Positions 33,414 through 46,300 of a stretch of DNA of 64,000 bases are shown piece after piece. The number at the start of each line of letters is the position of its first letter. Within the stretch, counting starts at the first letter, position 1. The DNA lies in the NCBI GenBank assembly GCA_016081115.2, contig JABTTQ020001808.1, positions 62,001 through 126,000 of the forward strand, read 5' to 3'. This DNA comes from Rehmannia glutinosa (taxonomy: Eukaryota > Streptophyta > Magnoliopsida > Lamiales > Orobanchaceae). A model generated the notes under the pieces. That model was not told the DNA's origin, made no database searches, and was given only the letters and a program-made list of their open reading frames with translations. The translations under genes were made by a program, and so were the position numbers.

Positions 33414-34536
33414 TGTTGGGTTAAATATAAGAGTGAAAGTTTGTTTAGGAAGAAAATGGCTAAGAATAAGTGTATAGGCATAAGTCGAGGCTGAATTAGA
33501 TTCGTCTCTCAAGACGAAAACGCCCGTATACCGAAGTGCTTACGGTTCGGTGCTCGTCTCTAAGATACAACGACTTTTTGTTCCGATTAGCAAAGACAAG
33601 CAAAACCGGAATCACGGCGAACAAAAGTGTTTCGACTTTCAAGCTACGAAGGAAGGAAGAATTAATATGCTTCGTATGCGAGAATGATCGGTTATTATCC
33701 GAGAATTTTCGTGTGTTAATTCATCTGCAGGGCTCACGTAATATAGGAAAGCAAGTGCCCGCACGGAAAATCGTGTTTTTGGCTCGAAAAGACACATTTT
33801 TGCAGACCGATAAACCACTTTGGGGGCGCACGACGACGCACGGGTCGTGCGCTGCCCGTGCTCCAACGTTCGACGGGCGCCACGACCCGACGCCACGGGC
33901 GTGCGCCTGACCCCACGCGCTGGTTCGAAAAAGCGCGGCAGTAGCACGACGACACGCAGTCGTGCTTCGCCCGTCTTGTGGTCCGAACTCTTCCCAGTTG
34001 GAAAATCATTTAATTAATTACGAAAATTAATTAAATCCATTTAATTAATTACAAAAATTAATTAAACATTTATTTTAAAGGTTTTTGGTCCAAAAAGAAT
34101 AAGGGTCTTGAAGCCCAAGGACCACGGACCAGCCGAGCCGAGCTGCAGCGGCTGGCGCGGCTTTTGTACCAAACCCACAAGCATGTAGGTCCTCACCCCT
34201 TTAAAAACTTGGGTGCCCCAAGGGCCCAAACCCATAAGTCCAATTTGGGAAATATTAAGTGTGCAAACTTATCTTCATTTTCCTATGTGGGATGGAGCAT
34301 CTCTCATTCCCCACATTTTCCATTTTCCATACCATTTATTTGTATTAAGTGGCTAACTTCTAGCATTAATTTCTCATTCACCGGAATCGGTTTGAGAAAT
34401 TCCAAATGTTATTCTCATCTACTCTCTTAGTAGAATTTTTACAAATAATTTAATTCCATTTTTCACAAATAGAAACCACTTAATTATTTGGTCAAAATTG
34501 GGTCAACACCCATTTCTCAAAACTAAAATACCAACA
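33414..34536 (-). repeat. element C 5' LTR
   Basis: 1,123 bp, TGTTGG to CCAACA, partner of 22689-23770. A GC-rich, CG-dense block (33820-33975) is longer than in the partner. Confidence 0.9.
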
Positions 34537-34541
34537 ATCTA

Positions 34542-35405
34542 ACATTTAAATAACTCACCAGATCAATGAGAGACCAAACTATGAATAATAGTGGAAATTT
34601 CAAAAATAGAAAAAATAGTTAAGGAAAAATAAAATCAAAATAGGAGCACTATGAATTGTCATTCGTCTGATATGAAGACAGAAGAACCTTACAGAGTAAT
34701 TGGACCAGAAAATTTGATTTGGCTGTTGTGTTTTTAGGGTTAGAAATAAAAGCAGTATGATCTGTTCCTCCTTGTTTTGTTTCCATGCACCAACCACCAA
34801 TAATATCACATTTTATCATGCCCACATATATGGTTGATATTATTAATTCTTCTTGGTTATTTTCAATTGTTTCTCATCTTTTAATTGTGATTTTTCTTTA
34901 TTTTTCTTTATATATTCTAGAAAGAAAAAGAAGAATTAAATATATATTACCATAGGTAAGTTGATATAACATCTGGCGTAGCTAAGGGAGGGCCAACCTG
35001 GGCCCGGCCCCACCTTTTGAAAAAAAAAGGTTTTCTAGGTAAATATTTTTTAGAAAAAAAAATTTATTTAAATTTTATATGGTTTTTCTTTTAAATCTTT
35101 ATATGACCCACTTCAATTTCGTATATTGGTCCACCCCCGTTTTATTCCTGGATACGCCATTGTTTGCGTCACACGCATTACGTACAATGACCTCAAAATT
35201 AGTTGTTTAAAGTTTAATTATTAGTAGTTTCGTATCATAAATTGTAATTATAGCAAGGTATTTTTGAAATTAAACAATTTACTTGGAAGTCAAATGAAAA
35301 TAAGAGTGAAAATTTTCGAACATGGTTATAACTTTTTGTTGGTCAGAATTTCTTTTTCCCAGCTGATATAAATAAGATTTGTTAGTTCTTATACATGTAA
35401 GATAT
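34542..35405. other. AT-rich DNA with a hAT-like remnant
   Basis: No gene. At 34970-35162 inverted ends of the type TGGCGTAGC (left) and CAATGGCGTATCC (inverted right) enclose a short G/C then AT-rich body typical of hAT-derived miniature elements, but the flanking 8-mers do not match. Confidence 0.35.
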
Positions 35406-35528
35406 TTTTAATTTCACAAAAACTCTGTCAGATTATCTAACTGGTCGATCTATTAGATGGATCGACCGCGAATCCGGTGGCATTTACGTAATATTAGCAA
35501 TGGTGTTGTAGTAGTTTTCAGGGTGCAC

Positions 35529-35968
35529 CGGTATTAGCAGTCTTTCTGAAATGTATTAGTCGTCCTTCTAAAAAGTATTAGCGATTCTTCCAAATGTATT
35601 AGTAGTTTCTGAAGAGTTTTTAGTATTTCTCTTGAATACACTCAGAAATGTATTAGCAATCCTCAAAAAAGTATTAGTAGTTCCTCGAAAAAGTATTAGT
35701 AGTTCCTTGAAATAAATTAAATTTTTCTCCGGGAATGTATTAATAGTCCTTACGAAAAGTATTAGTCGTGCTTCTAAAAAGTATTAGCGATTCTTACAAA
35801 TGTATTAATAGTTCCCTGAATATAATTAAATTTTTCTCCCGAAATGTATTAATCATACGAAAAGTATTAGTCATCCTTCTAAAAAGTATTAGCAATTATT
35901 CTCAAATGTATTAGTAGTTCCTGAAGAGTTTTAGTATTTCTCATGAATATACTCTTGAAATGTATTAG
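35529..35968 (+). repeat. GTATTAG tandem repeat, left part
   Basis: Units of about 25-40 nt of the form 'aaaaGTATTAGtagttcctcg' with variable linkers. The array stops at the target duplication of element D and continues at 49954. Confidence 0.8.
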
Positions 35969-35973
35969 TTATC

Positions 35974-37503
35974 TGTAGGTCCCAAGGGGTGTAAGTATAA
36001 GGTTTAGAAGGGGGGTTGAATAAACCTTACCAAATTTTCGATTTAATCCTTTTAAAAATTCGAGTTGATACTACATTTTGTGTCCTTGGTGGTATCAATT
36101 TAGTTAATCAAGTAGAGTTAGTCTCTCATGCACTCAACTCGAGCTATTGATGGAATAACTCGACTCTTAAGTCTAAATTAACTCAATGTGGTTTGTTTTA
36201 TTGGAAGACTTAACACCCTTAAGTTTGGTTAAGTAGAGATTTAGAGCTTGATTTAGTACTTAGAGATTATCTAATGGATAGCAAATTTATCGTGATTTAA
36301 ACAAATAAGATGCGAGGAATTAAAGTCTTTGAAATGTAAATGACACAATAAAATTTTTATAGAGGTTCGAAGATGGGGTAATTCTTCTACTCCTCTCTTC
36401 TCCAACTCTGGAGGAATCCACTAGGTATTGATCGGTATACAAAGTGGTAGCAGTCCGGATACAAGTCTTGATCACACGGTGACTTGATCCTTTGGGACTC
36501 GATGAGACGCCTTGATCACTCGGTGGCTTCTCGTGCGACTCGGCTTCTTCACAGGCGGTTGCTTGCTACTCTCTGACTCACTTGCTCAAGCTCTTTGGAT
36601 TTGATCACGAAGCCCTCCAAAAGCTCAAGACTTGGTTCGACCTTGAACCTTCCTACAATCCTTCGAGGAATGTAGACCCCCTTGATTTTTCAAGTAATTT
36701 CCTCTTCAACCGATTGAAGTTATCTTTCCTTCACGGTGAGTGTTGGATTGATGTTCTTCGTAGTGTAGGCTTGAGGATTGAGAATATTTCGGGTTTCTGA
36801 GTTCTAATAATTGTTTGAACGTTTGTGGTTCTGGTCTCCTTTTTTTTTTTAAAGTCATTCTCGGCCTTTTATAGTGATCTTTCAAAAATCGCCCGTTGAA
36901 GAGATAGGCTTATTTTTGAAAGTCACTTGCGATCGTTGGCTTGTCTTGTTGCGATCCTTGGAATTGCCATTTCCTCGTATGAATTGTTTTTCACCTTTTC
37001 GAGTTCGACACGGTGTGGTGCTTCCCATTGGTTTATTCCTTTTGCACGCGACGGGACGGAGCACTTCGAGAAAGGTAGCATGGAGATATTACTTGTTTAA
37101 GTAATTCTCTTGATTTTGCAACGGATCTTTTTGATTATCTCGACTTTGCATTTCCTTGCTTTCCCCGGATGACTTAGAGTCGACTTCCAATCATGGATGA
37201 CTCTTACATCACTTCAACTTGAGACTTGGCTTTTCTTGAGTTGACTTGAGTGATACTCCACTCGTGCATCTCACTTTGCTTCTTGATAGAGTTCCGTCTA
37301 CTCTTCTTTGCCATACTGTTGTCTTTGTCTTGAGTCTTCCTTCTAGTCTCCGAGTTGTCCTCTTGCATGTTTGGCGTAGGCGACTTAACTCGGCTTGACC
37401 CATTATTTATTACAATGCGATTTACAACAAAAATGGGGTGCCAACTTCCTATTCTAAGTTTTACATGGCATTCATCAAAATCTAAACAATAAATTTCCTA
37501 ACA
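35974..37503 (-). repeat. element D 3' LTR
   Basis: 1,530 bp. TATA box on the minus strand at 36865-36873. It differs from the partner mostly by 1-5 nt indels. Confidence 0.93.
36865..36873 (-). promoter_or_regulatory. element D 3' LTR TATA box
   Basis: Minus strand TATAAAAGG; the partner is at 49295-49303. Confidence 0.6.
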
Positions 37504-37524
37504 ATTTCCCCCTTTTTGATGATG
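37504..37524 (-). other. element D polypurine tract
   Basis: Minus strand CATCATCAAAAAGGGGGAAAT, abutting the 3' LTR. It shares 17 consecutive bases with element A's tract. Confidence 0.8.
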
Positions 37525-37985
37525 CCAAAACTTAAACCAATCAAAAATGCAAATAGCAAAGATACATACTGAGATAGTGTATTGACATAGAATGTATGCT
37601 TGTGAGAATCAATCCTTTTATTGATCATAACATTCTTGTTCTTTTACACAAATGTTTACATGGTGTATCGAGCAAACATTTGTCTAGAAAAAAATGAAGA
37701 ATTTATAGCTTTATTTGGAAGACTTACATAGTATGTATTTACATAATAGAATACATGAAGGGGTGGACAGCAACACTTCATCTCCTTCGATGTCTCTTTC
37801 TTTCATCTTGTTCAAGCATCTTACGCTCTTCTTCTCTTTTTCTCATCGTCAATTTTTCTTCTTCTTTTCATATGCCTTCTGGCGGCTTCATCTCTTCTTA
37901 ATCTTTCTTGTCTTTCCTCCCATAGTTGAGTTTGTCTCTTGTTTTCTTCTTCTATTCTTTTTGCATACTCGGCATTACTTTTAGC
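37525..37985. other. element D non-coding 3' part
   Basis: Between the second ORF region and the polypurine tract. T-rich on the plus strand, no coding recognised. Confidence 0.45.
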
Positions 37986-37989
37986 CACT

Positions 37990-40900
37990 TGCAAATTTGC
38001 TATTTTTGGTCAAGACCATTGATAGATCCCTCATTTCTTGCCGGATCTACGTATTCAATGTTTTGGGCGAGGCCTAGAGTCTAAAACCTCTTCCTCCACC
38101 ACGCTTCTTCCTCTACCTGCGGGCGTGTATTGTCTTTGAGGTCTTCTTCTTTCCGGTGAGTGACCGGCGGAGTGACCGCAGAGTAATTGCGGTAGTCTGC
38201 TTTGCTGTCGGCCTTCTTCACATAACGTGAGACCCTTTTCCCAGTACAAGTCTCAAGCTTGAGCCATAGACATATTTGCAAAGTATCCTTGGATGCGGCG
38301 TTTTAAATTCATCAACTGATCGTGGCTCTGTCCCGACATCCGAGATGGCATAAGTGTCTCTGTCTCTTTGGAATGCCTCCATGTTGTTTCAAGATGTTCA
38401 TAACCTGGACATCCATTCTTCCTTCCACTTCCTCCATCCCCTGCTTCAATTGTCTTTCTCTTTTCGGCCATCGATATAGCGAGTGTTGGAGTGGCGAGTC
38501 ACGGGGAGTTTCTTTGCGATAATGTCACCATTTTGTGACAAGACCTTGTTGGGGGTTTGTGCGATCATCAAGGTCACAACTTTCGATCCTTCCCCCTCAA
38601 CGGATTTTCCTTTCTTTTGTTTCAACACTTCCTCATTTGTCTTTCCCTTCGCAGATTTGCATCCTCTTTTTCGAGCCTTCCGGATCTCTTATGTGCTTTA
38701 AGGTATTCCTCTTCCCCCTTTTTGGCATCATCAAAGGAGAGAGGGACACTGGAAACATCTTGGCAAGCAGGAAGTCGAGCCTGCTGATAGTCGAGTTCTG
38801 TCTTGAGTTTGCTGCGGAGTATGCGGCACGAAATTCATAGCGAGTAGCGTTGGACTCTCTTTGAAATTAGCTTCATTTCAGCCATGAGAAGGCTGAATTT
38901 TCTGTCCATATTTGTTTCCGACGCCGGAGATCACTCTTATTTTGCTCACGCAGCTGACTTTATCTCGGCGGTGTGAGCTTCATGCATGTGCTCAATGTGT
39001 TCTCTCAATTTCGTTTTGCATCGGCATTCTCGGCTCTCCATACCAGCACTTATTGAACAATGTCCTGAAGTATCTAACTTGTTCCACACGCATTGTTTCT
39101 TCTTTGTTGCCACCATTCACGATCCCGATTGTTATGCCTCTCAAGTCGCAGTAAGATTGGCATCTCTGTTGTCGGTCGCATGTCCATAGAGGCACGATGC
39201 CTCTCCATCCGTTCAATCTCGGCAAATAATGCCTTGAACACCTCGCGAACTTCACTGTTGTTTCCGATGCGGTGATGGCCATGCGGCGTCAAAGTCATAG
39301 TCACCGAACGATGGTGTACGGCGAGATGACAGGAGCTAGTGCGTGGGCGTGCGAGCTCGTTCTCTCGACTCTTCGGGAGGTCGGGTACCTCCAGAGAGAA
39401 AGGAAAAGATTCTATAAAGGAATCATCACGGCCAACCTGGTATTTGTTCAATGATGAGAGGTGCGCGTGAAGTTCCTTTTGGAGTCGAACCTGCTGACTT
39501 GGGAAGCCTGCGCAGATGGACTTTGTTCAGCTGGGGTCTATTGTGAAGTGGACCCACTTGCTCGAGCCTCAAGCTGTCTCAACATCTTCGTTGGTCTCAT
39601 TTGGTTTCTTCAATTGAGTGGTGGTCCTCGGCCTTATCAAAAGCGTCATCGACGATGATGAGATTTCCATTGGTGGCTCATCATCAAAATTGAAAGTTTG
39701 ATGAGTAGTCTTGAGATCGACTTGCTCGTGCTTGGAACATCCGGTGAGTCTTTTGGATCTGTCATGGGGATGACTCGGCTTCTTCGTCGCCTTCGATCCC
39801 GAGAAAGGTTACATCGGGATAATCCTGGGAATCATGAAGCGCGCTTATCTCCTTTTTCGGATGGGTCAATGATAGCGGGAAGGATGTTCTCTACTTGACT
39901 TCTTTACCGGGGAAGTCTCAACCTCCGTGGGCCTTCATTACCTCCCGGTCTCGATTGCGGCGAGGCTTGGACCTCCCTTTCGATAGTGTCGGTTTGTCTT
40001 AGGGTCTTCTCGAGGTGGCATCCATTGGAGTCTCAACCCCATGGATTGCACTTTCATCGCCCAGTGTTAACTCCTGGGTTGTTCCTTCACGTGCCTCATT
40101 GCATCGACAGCGTCATTAGCCGCCGGATCGTTGGCACCTCGGTGAGCAGTTTCAACTATCCGAGCTTCGTTGATGGCAACTTGTTGTTCGTTTTGCATTT
40201 GTACTTTCTCCACTTTGCCTCCTAGATTCGTTGTGGAGTCATCTGCAAGCATTCTCCGACCTTGCTGCGGTGGAGGAGTTTCCCCTCGGTGGCTCACCGG
40301 TGAGTGACTGGAATGGGGTCACTCGTCTCCAAACTCCCGAGTGTTTCTGCGAGTGTTCGGTAGTTGGGGGGGTGATAAGACACCTTCGTTAGGGGTTGGC
40401 TCAAGCTGGGGTCCCCACTAACCCGGTTCATCGCCGATTCCCTTTAATTCCTTCTTCCGAGTGAGTGGGGAAGTGGTGGCGGCAACAACGGTGGCGATTT
40501 TCTTTGAACCACTCCCATTGGATCAATTTCGGTGTGTTCGGAGGACTCTCCTGGTCCCTCCATCATGCTCTTCTCATGAAAAATTCGGATTCATGCAATG
40601 CTTGCTGCATTTGCAACTTTTTTACGTGGCAAAGTCAGGATCCAGGATCCTCATCATCGGATAAGACATCAAGGAGATGATGTGTGTGTTTTGTGGTGCG
40701 GTGATAGGGCAAAAGCTGGCCTTCTCACGTGCCGAACTTTCCTCTGCATGTCTTTCTTTCTCCTTGTCCTTGAAGATCGCAAGATATACATGCGATTTTC
40801 TTCATCGATCTTTGGGATCACGAGGTCGATCCCAAGGAAGTTTAACAGATTCTCTTCTTCTTCTATAAACTCGAGCCGTTGGAATTGTTCCCTGGATTTA

Positions 40901-42253
40901 CTCAATTTCCATTTCCTCCACTCTCATGACGATTTTGAATATACGGGTAAAGTGGGGATAGGATCATCACATCACTATCGACTCTATCGCAACTTCTTCT
41001 TGTGTTTTTGGTGCGGACTACATCTATTTGTTGGTTTGCCTCTGTGATCGCCTTCAGAGACTTAGCTGTTTCATCAATTACATCGGGGACTCTCTTCAAA
41101 GAAGTTTAAGTATTTGTTCGGTGAGTGGTCGACTCGGCCCGGTTTCTCAAGCTCGGAGCGCTTGATGATTATTCTTCGTCTTCTAGTTTGTACGGAGGAT
41201 TTGCCCGGTTCGACAGACGATTCTTAGGCGGTGTCTTTGGTTCTTCGAGGAGGGCCGTCTTGGCTTATCGATCTCCTCTTTTTGATAATCGAGAAGGTAG
41301 TTGAGAGTCCTTCTCGACCGGCTGCTTTGAGGCGGGGACACGACTGCGGGGGCGGGTGACTCTGCTGCGAGGGGCGAGAGCAGAGTTTGACTTTCTTTCT
41401 TTGCAGAGGGAACAAGAGTCTTCTTAGCATACTGCTGCAGGGGCTTTCTTCTTTGGTGGAGAGAAACTTTGTATCTTGTGGTGGTGATTCCCCTCACTCG
41501 TGTCATCTCTCTTGGCGTAGGCTCTCTTCTCGTGCGCCAGAGAGGTTTGATCTAAACATCCTCTTGTTTACATGGAACGCCTTTCCATGTCTAAGAGGAC
41601 TCCTTTCGCCTCCATCCGGCCAATCACAGGCCATATCCTGGGATCCTCCAAATGTGCCATCTTCCTTGAAGGATTTGTTCCCTACATTCGGCATAATCTG
41701 TGTAAACAAAACAAATTTGATTTATTTTCCTTTCTTCAATGATCGCCGCCATCACGATCAACTTTGCTTTTGTGAGTTGGTCAAAGCCGCCAAATTTGAT
41801 GTCAATACATTTGGCAACTATGTCCAAGACTTGTGATAATCCTCCTTCAAGACCTCTTGTTTGCTATGTAAACTATTTTATCGGTATAGTCGGGCTTGGC
41901 TATTTCCATCAAGCGGCGGCCAGGTTTACATCAACCGTTAATTTCGATGCTCCTTCCGTTGGTAGTGAGCATTGTTCACCCAAATCCTTGGCGAGAGATG
42001 GTGAGCTTCTTTAGTGAATAGATGACTTTATCCTTCATCGTGAATCTCGGCATTCACGAGAAGCGTGCGACCTCCTCCACATAGGTCATCGAATATTCCA
42101 TCGTCGAAACGATTTCGGCCGGACGTTTCCAATTTCTCAGCAATTTTCATCACTAGGGTGTCGTCGGACCCTGTTTCACCATCCGTCGAAATCCACAAGA
42201 GACCCGGTGTGGATTTGTTTTCCTAACTTGACAAAATCATAGGTTGGTGCCAT
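37990..42253 (-). pseudogene. element D second ORF region (envelope-position), function unknown
   Basis: A minus-strand coding-like region of about 4.2 kb, with a start ATG at 42251-42253 (MAPTYDFVKLGKQ). Open pieces in changing frames include 41827-41624 (IKFGGFDQLTKAKLIVMAA), 41506-41183, 41099-40902, 40297-40067, 39451-39074 (many Arg/Glu/Met, helix-like), 38471-38253 and 38249-38055 (Arg-rich). The region is less AT-rich than its surroundings. I recognise no enzyme motif and no clear signal peptide or membrane segment. Its position, after pol and before the 3' LTR, is where SIRE-type elements carry an envelope-like or plant-transposon-protein ORF. Function cannot be inferred. Confidence 0.55.
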
Positions 42254-42650
42254 TTTTGAGGATTTTATCGAAGAAAACTTAGAGATTGATTTGAAGATAG
42301 ATAGGGTTTTGAGAGAATTTTTGCCTTTGCCGAGAGAGAGAAATGAACAGTTTTGGTAGTGTGTGAGAGAAACAGGACGAAAATGGTTTAAGTATGGTTT
42401 ATGAAAGGGCGTGCGGGTGGTTTTGAAATGTGATCGAAATCAACGGCTTAGATTTTCACGCCGATTTAGCATTTAATGTCTCGTATTTAATGCGGCAAAG
42501 CATTTATATCCAATCATAAGCTTGGTGTGCGGCTTTTGCTGTACACGTCATAATTATATCGACGTAATCCTTAAAAACATTCCCGCTTAGTCAAAACGAT
42601 TGCGTTTTTGTCACTTGGCTCATAAATGATTGACTTTTGCCCTCGGTGGT
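42254..42650. other. element D spacer between pol and second ORF
   Basis: Non-coding, about 400 nt, with GA-rich sequence upstream of the second ATG. Confidence 0.45.
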
Positions 42651-43290
42651 TTAGCTCTTCTTTTCACATTCCTCTTTGTGACTCATTTGTCGGTGACTTG
42701 GTATAGTTGTCTTTCCGATCGGTGATTTACTTAGGTTTGATTTGTGAGTTGACTCTTTTCCCTTTTTGTGTTCCATTACTTTTCTTTGATTCTTCGAGTG
42801 TCGGCTTAGCTCAATTAACCCTAACTCATGCTTGAGTTCTTCAAATCTTGACTCACATAATGGTTTTGTGAAGATGTCGGCCAATTGTTTATCGGTTGAG
42901 ATATACTCCAAAATGATGTCCTTCTTTTCAACATGATCTCTTATGAAGTGATATCGACATCGATATGCTTTGTTCTTGAGTGCAACACAAGATTTTGAGT
43001 AATTGCAATTGCACTTGTGTTATCACACATGATTGGAATTTCTTTTTCCTCAACTTCATAGTCTCTCATTTCTTTGTCTCATCCATAGGACTTGGGCTGC
43101 TGTTTGCCTTGAGCCTATGTATTCTGCTTCCGGTGTGGAGGTGGCTATTGAATTTTGCTTCTTGCTAAACCAGGAAATCACTGTTTCTAGCATTTGACAT
43201 GTGCACGAGGTGCTTTTCTGTCCACTCTGCATCCAAAGATAGTCGAATCTGAATAGCCAATTAGCTTGAATCCACCTTCCTTTGGATACC
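42651..43290 (-). pseudogene. element D RNase H and pol C-terminus
   Basis: RNase H degrades the RNA of the RNA-DNA hybrid. Pieces: SWFSKKQNSIATSTPEAEYI (43200-43130; the usual phrase has the same core S-T-x-E-A-E-Y), then QLADIFTKPLCESRF and ELKHELGLIEL (42900-42780), which is the typical end of a SIRE/Tork-type copia pol. The frame runs on to 42651 without homology. Frame breaks separate the pieces. Confidence 0.85.
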
Positions 43291-44434
43291 ATAAGCCAAC
43301 TTCTTGGCTTCCTTTCAAATATCTCAATATTCTCTTAGTTTCTTTGTCATATGGCTCTCTTTTGGAGCAGATTGAAATCTTGCACATACACCTACAACAA
43401 AGGTGATGTCCGCCCGCTTCTTTGTAAGATAGAGTAATGATCCAATAAGTGCTCGTATCTTGTTTGATCTGAGGCTTGCCATCCGCATCCATGTCCATTT
43501 TGGTGATGTATTCATTGGTATTTTCAGAAGACTTCTCCTCCATACTAAATTTCTTCATTAAGTCTCCGGTGTATTTTGTTTGACTTATGAAGGTTCCATC
43601 CTTGAGTTGTTTCACTTGGAGTCCAAGGAAGAATGTCAACTCTCCCATCATGCTCATTTCAAATTTACTTTGCATGAGGTTTGAAAAGTTTTTCACATGA
43701 CTCTTTGTTTGTGGATCCAAAAATGATGTCATCCACATATATTTGAACAAGCAAAGTATACTCTTTTTGTCTTGAATTCTGAAAAAGTATTCTATCTACT
43801 TTTCCTTTTGTGAATCCATTTTTAGTTAGGAATTGTGACAAAGTATCATACCATGCTCTGGGTGCCCTGTTTCAATCCATACAAAGCTTTCTTGAGTTTG
43901 TATACCTTATCTCCAAGAGTCTTCTCGCTCAAATCCCGGAGGTTGTTCAACATACACTTCTTCTTCCAATAGACCATTTAGGAATGCACTTTTTACATCC
44001 ATCGATATACAATGAAATTCTTGTGAGCGACATAGGTAAGAAACATCCTTATAGCTTCCAATCTTGCTACAGGAGCAAATGTTTCATCAAAATCTATTCC
44101 TTCTTCTTGGCAATATCCTTTGGCTACTAGTCTTGCTTTGTTTCTTACCACGTAACCTTCCTCGTTCATCTTATTTCGAACACCCATTTAGTACCAATAA
44201 CATTTTGATGTGTGGGTCTTTGAACTAATTCCCATACTTTATTTCTTTCAAACCGATTGACTCTTCTTGCATAGCTTGAATCCAATGTGTGTCGCCCAAT
44301 GCTTGTAACACATCTTTGGGCTCTATTTGCGAGATGAAGCATGTGAACATAGCTTCTTGTTGAGTTCTGGATCTTGTTTTGACACCTTCTCTTATATCTC
44401 CAATGACAAGTTCGGTGGATGGTCTCTCGACCAT
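43291..44434 (-). pseudogene. element D reverse transcriptase, frameshifted
   Basis: Minus-strand blocks: EPKDVLQALGDTHWIQAMQE (44330-44240), VRNKARLVAKGYCQEEGIDF and ETFAPVARLEAIRMFL (44150-44020), a fingers/palm stretch in other frames (43980-43810), then VQIYVDDIIFGS with catalytic YVDD at 43728-43739, followed by KFEMSMMGELTFFLGLQVKQ (43680-43610) and RILRYLKGSQEVGLWYP. At least four frame changes. The linker region 44430-44660 upstream has no clear motif. Confidence 0.9.
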
Positions 44435-44660
44435 CTTACATCAAGGTTGAAGTAAGTTGGCCGGATTCAATCGTCTAGAACTGTGTTGCTTTGATCGCCT
44501 CTCTCGTAGTCACTTAGCCGCAAATTTTCCAAATTGTTTTTTTGAGATTCGATTATCTCATCTTCTTCTCGAGTTTTAATTCACTTCAACTTCAAAGATA
44601 GGGACTCTTTTGTATGGTTGGATGATTGACTTATCGGTGACTCTTCAATGTCTTCTCCAT

Positions 44661-45604
44661 TTATATTTGGCTCATCGAATACCACATGGATGGATTCTTT
44701 CGCAACCATAGTCCTTTTGTTGAGTACTCAGAGGCTTTGCTTTTTTGAGTATCCCAAGAAGATACCTTCATCACTTTAGCATCAAAAGCCTTTAGATTGT
44801 CTTTGCCATTGTTGTGGATGAAGCATTTACATCCAAATATTCTAAAATATGCAACATTTGGTTTTCTTCCACCCAAATCTCATAGGGAGTCTTTGTCAAC
44901 AATGTTTTATCATACATACATCTGTTTTGAGTGTAGCAAGTTGTGTTGATTGCTTCACCCCAAAATCTTTTTGGTAGCCCCTGTTTCAAACCTAACATGG
45001 TCTTCCGCTTCTTTGAGGGTTCTATTCCTTCTTTTCGCAACTCCATTCTCTTTGTGGAGTCCTTGCAAAGATATAGTTCATGACCAATACCATTTTCAAT
45101 ACAATCTTGAGTTATTATTTCATTGACAAACTCGGTTCCTCATCGATCTTATTTTGATAATGGTTTGGCTCTTCTCGTTTTGAATCCTCTTCATCATTTG
45201 TGGTAGTTTCGTAGAGTTTCTTTCTTCTTACACATGAATATTGTCCATGTATATCTTGAGTAGTCATCTACTACCACCAAGGTGTATTTCTTTCCACTTA
45301 TGTTGTTGGTTCCCTTTGGGCCAAATAGATCCATATGTAGAGATGCAATATTCTTGTTGAAGATGGACATGTCTTTTCTTTGAATGAAGATTTGATTTGT
45401 TTTCCTTCGACATGCATCACATATACTCTCCTTCTTGTATATCGAGTCCGGAAGTCCTTCCACAAGATTACTTCTTGCAAGCTTGTTAATCGTTTTGAAA
45501 TTCGGGTGACTCGCTTTTTGTGCCACAAACAACTTGATTAATTTGTGCTTTTTGCGATAGAAGACAGTGTTGGGTGTAGCGGTTGACCAATCTACTACAT
45601 ACAT
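44661..45604 (-). pseudogene. element D integrase, frameshifted
   Basis: Zinc-binding part with CDACRRKTNQIF (about 45430-45390), then catalytic-core start LHMDLFGPKG and YTLVVVDDYSRYTWTIFM (45360-45230). The middle Asp and the Glu region (45180-45000) is scrambled by indels. The C-terminal part has PKRFWGEAINTTCY (44970-44930), TPYEIW, then KPNVAYFRIFGCKCFIHNNG (44876-44800). Confidence 0.85.
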
Positions 45605-46300
45605 GTTCTTTTATCGCATCCTTGCAACACAACTTCATTCGATTCACCTCCTTGATTTGGCATATACCCATGTTAAATCCAACATTATAGCCCTTGTCAC
45701 GCGAGTTGGTCGATGCTTAGCAAGTTGAAGTTGAGTCCTTCAACATATGCAACATCGTGATTTCTAATCCGTTCCTCTTGATGGATCCAATGCCTCTTAT
45801 TTCACCGAGCTTCATTTCCTCCAAATATGACTTTTGCTCCTTTTACTTCCTTGAATTTTGATAAATTTTTCTTGTTTCTGTCATATGTCCGGAGCAGCCA
45901 CTATCCATATACCAGGTTCCTTGGCACTCATTTGTTCCTTGAACCCGCAATCAAGGAAATTAAGTTTTAGGTACCCATACTTGTGCAGGTCCTGAGGGGT
46001 TAGAATTGTAAGATGATCCAACCAACTTATAGCCAAATGATTTGACTCTAAAGGGTTGCCATCTATCGAGTGCCATAATCATAATTAATCTTGGCAAATT
46101 GCTTGGGGATTCTAGGTTCATATTTTGTCTCTTTTGTCGTATACTGCATATGTGTTTTTGTTTTTTGGCAATCGTGGTGTCTTTGCGTGTAGTGCATAGT
46201 GCATATGTGTCTTTGATGGAAGCTCTTATACTTTTGGAATGGCCTTTCTTTGAGTTCTAGGCCTTTGCCATTTGGGCTTATATTCCATAAGTCTATCTTT
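45605..46300 (-). pseudogene. element D protease region
   Basis: YMDSGCSGHMT on the minus strand at 45879-45912 is an intact copia protease active site. KFKEVKGAKVIFGG follows. The downstream LNFNLLSIDQLA-like piece leads into the integrase. Frame breaks flank the site. Confidence 0.75.

Larger units (their letters stand above)
22689..34536 (-). mobile_element. copia-type element C with element B nested inside
   Basis: LTRs at 22689-23770 and 33414-34536 start TGTTGGGT and end CCAACA. The 5-bp duplication ATCTA lies at 22684-22688 and 34537-34541, so both ends are exact. Span is 11.85 kb; without element B it is about 6.67 kb, a normal copia length. On the minus strand it reads gag (33396 down), protease, integrase, reverse transcriptase and RNase H, with the last part cut by element B. 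All frames are broken, so it is not autonomous now. Confidence 0.93.

Noticed and set aside
34970..35162. hAT miniature element
   Set aside because: Ends resemble hAT ends but the flanking 8-mers differ completely, so not called as a separate feature.
36582..37403. Several 60-76 codon frames in the D LTR
   Set aside because: They recur as sequence, not as frames, in the partner LTR where indels break them; LTR sequence is non-coding.
37715..42014. Plus-strand frames of up to 149 codons in element D
   Set aside because: They are antisense to the element's second ORF region and rich in Ser/Leu/Phe, as antisense frames are; the minus strand agrees with gag-pol direction.
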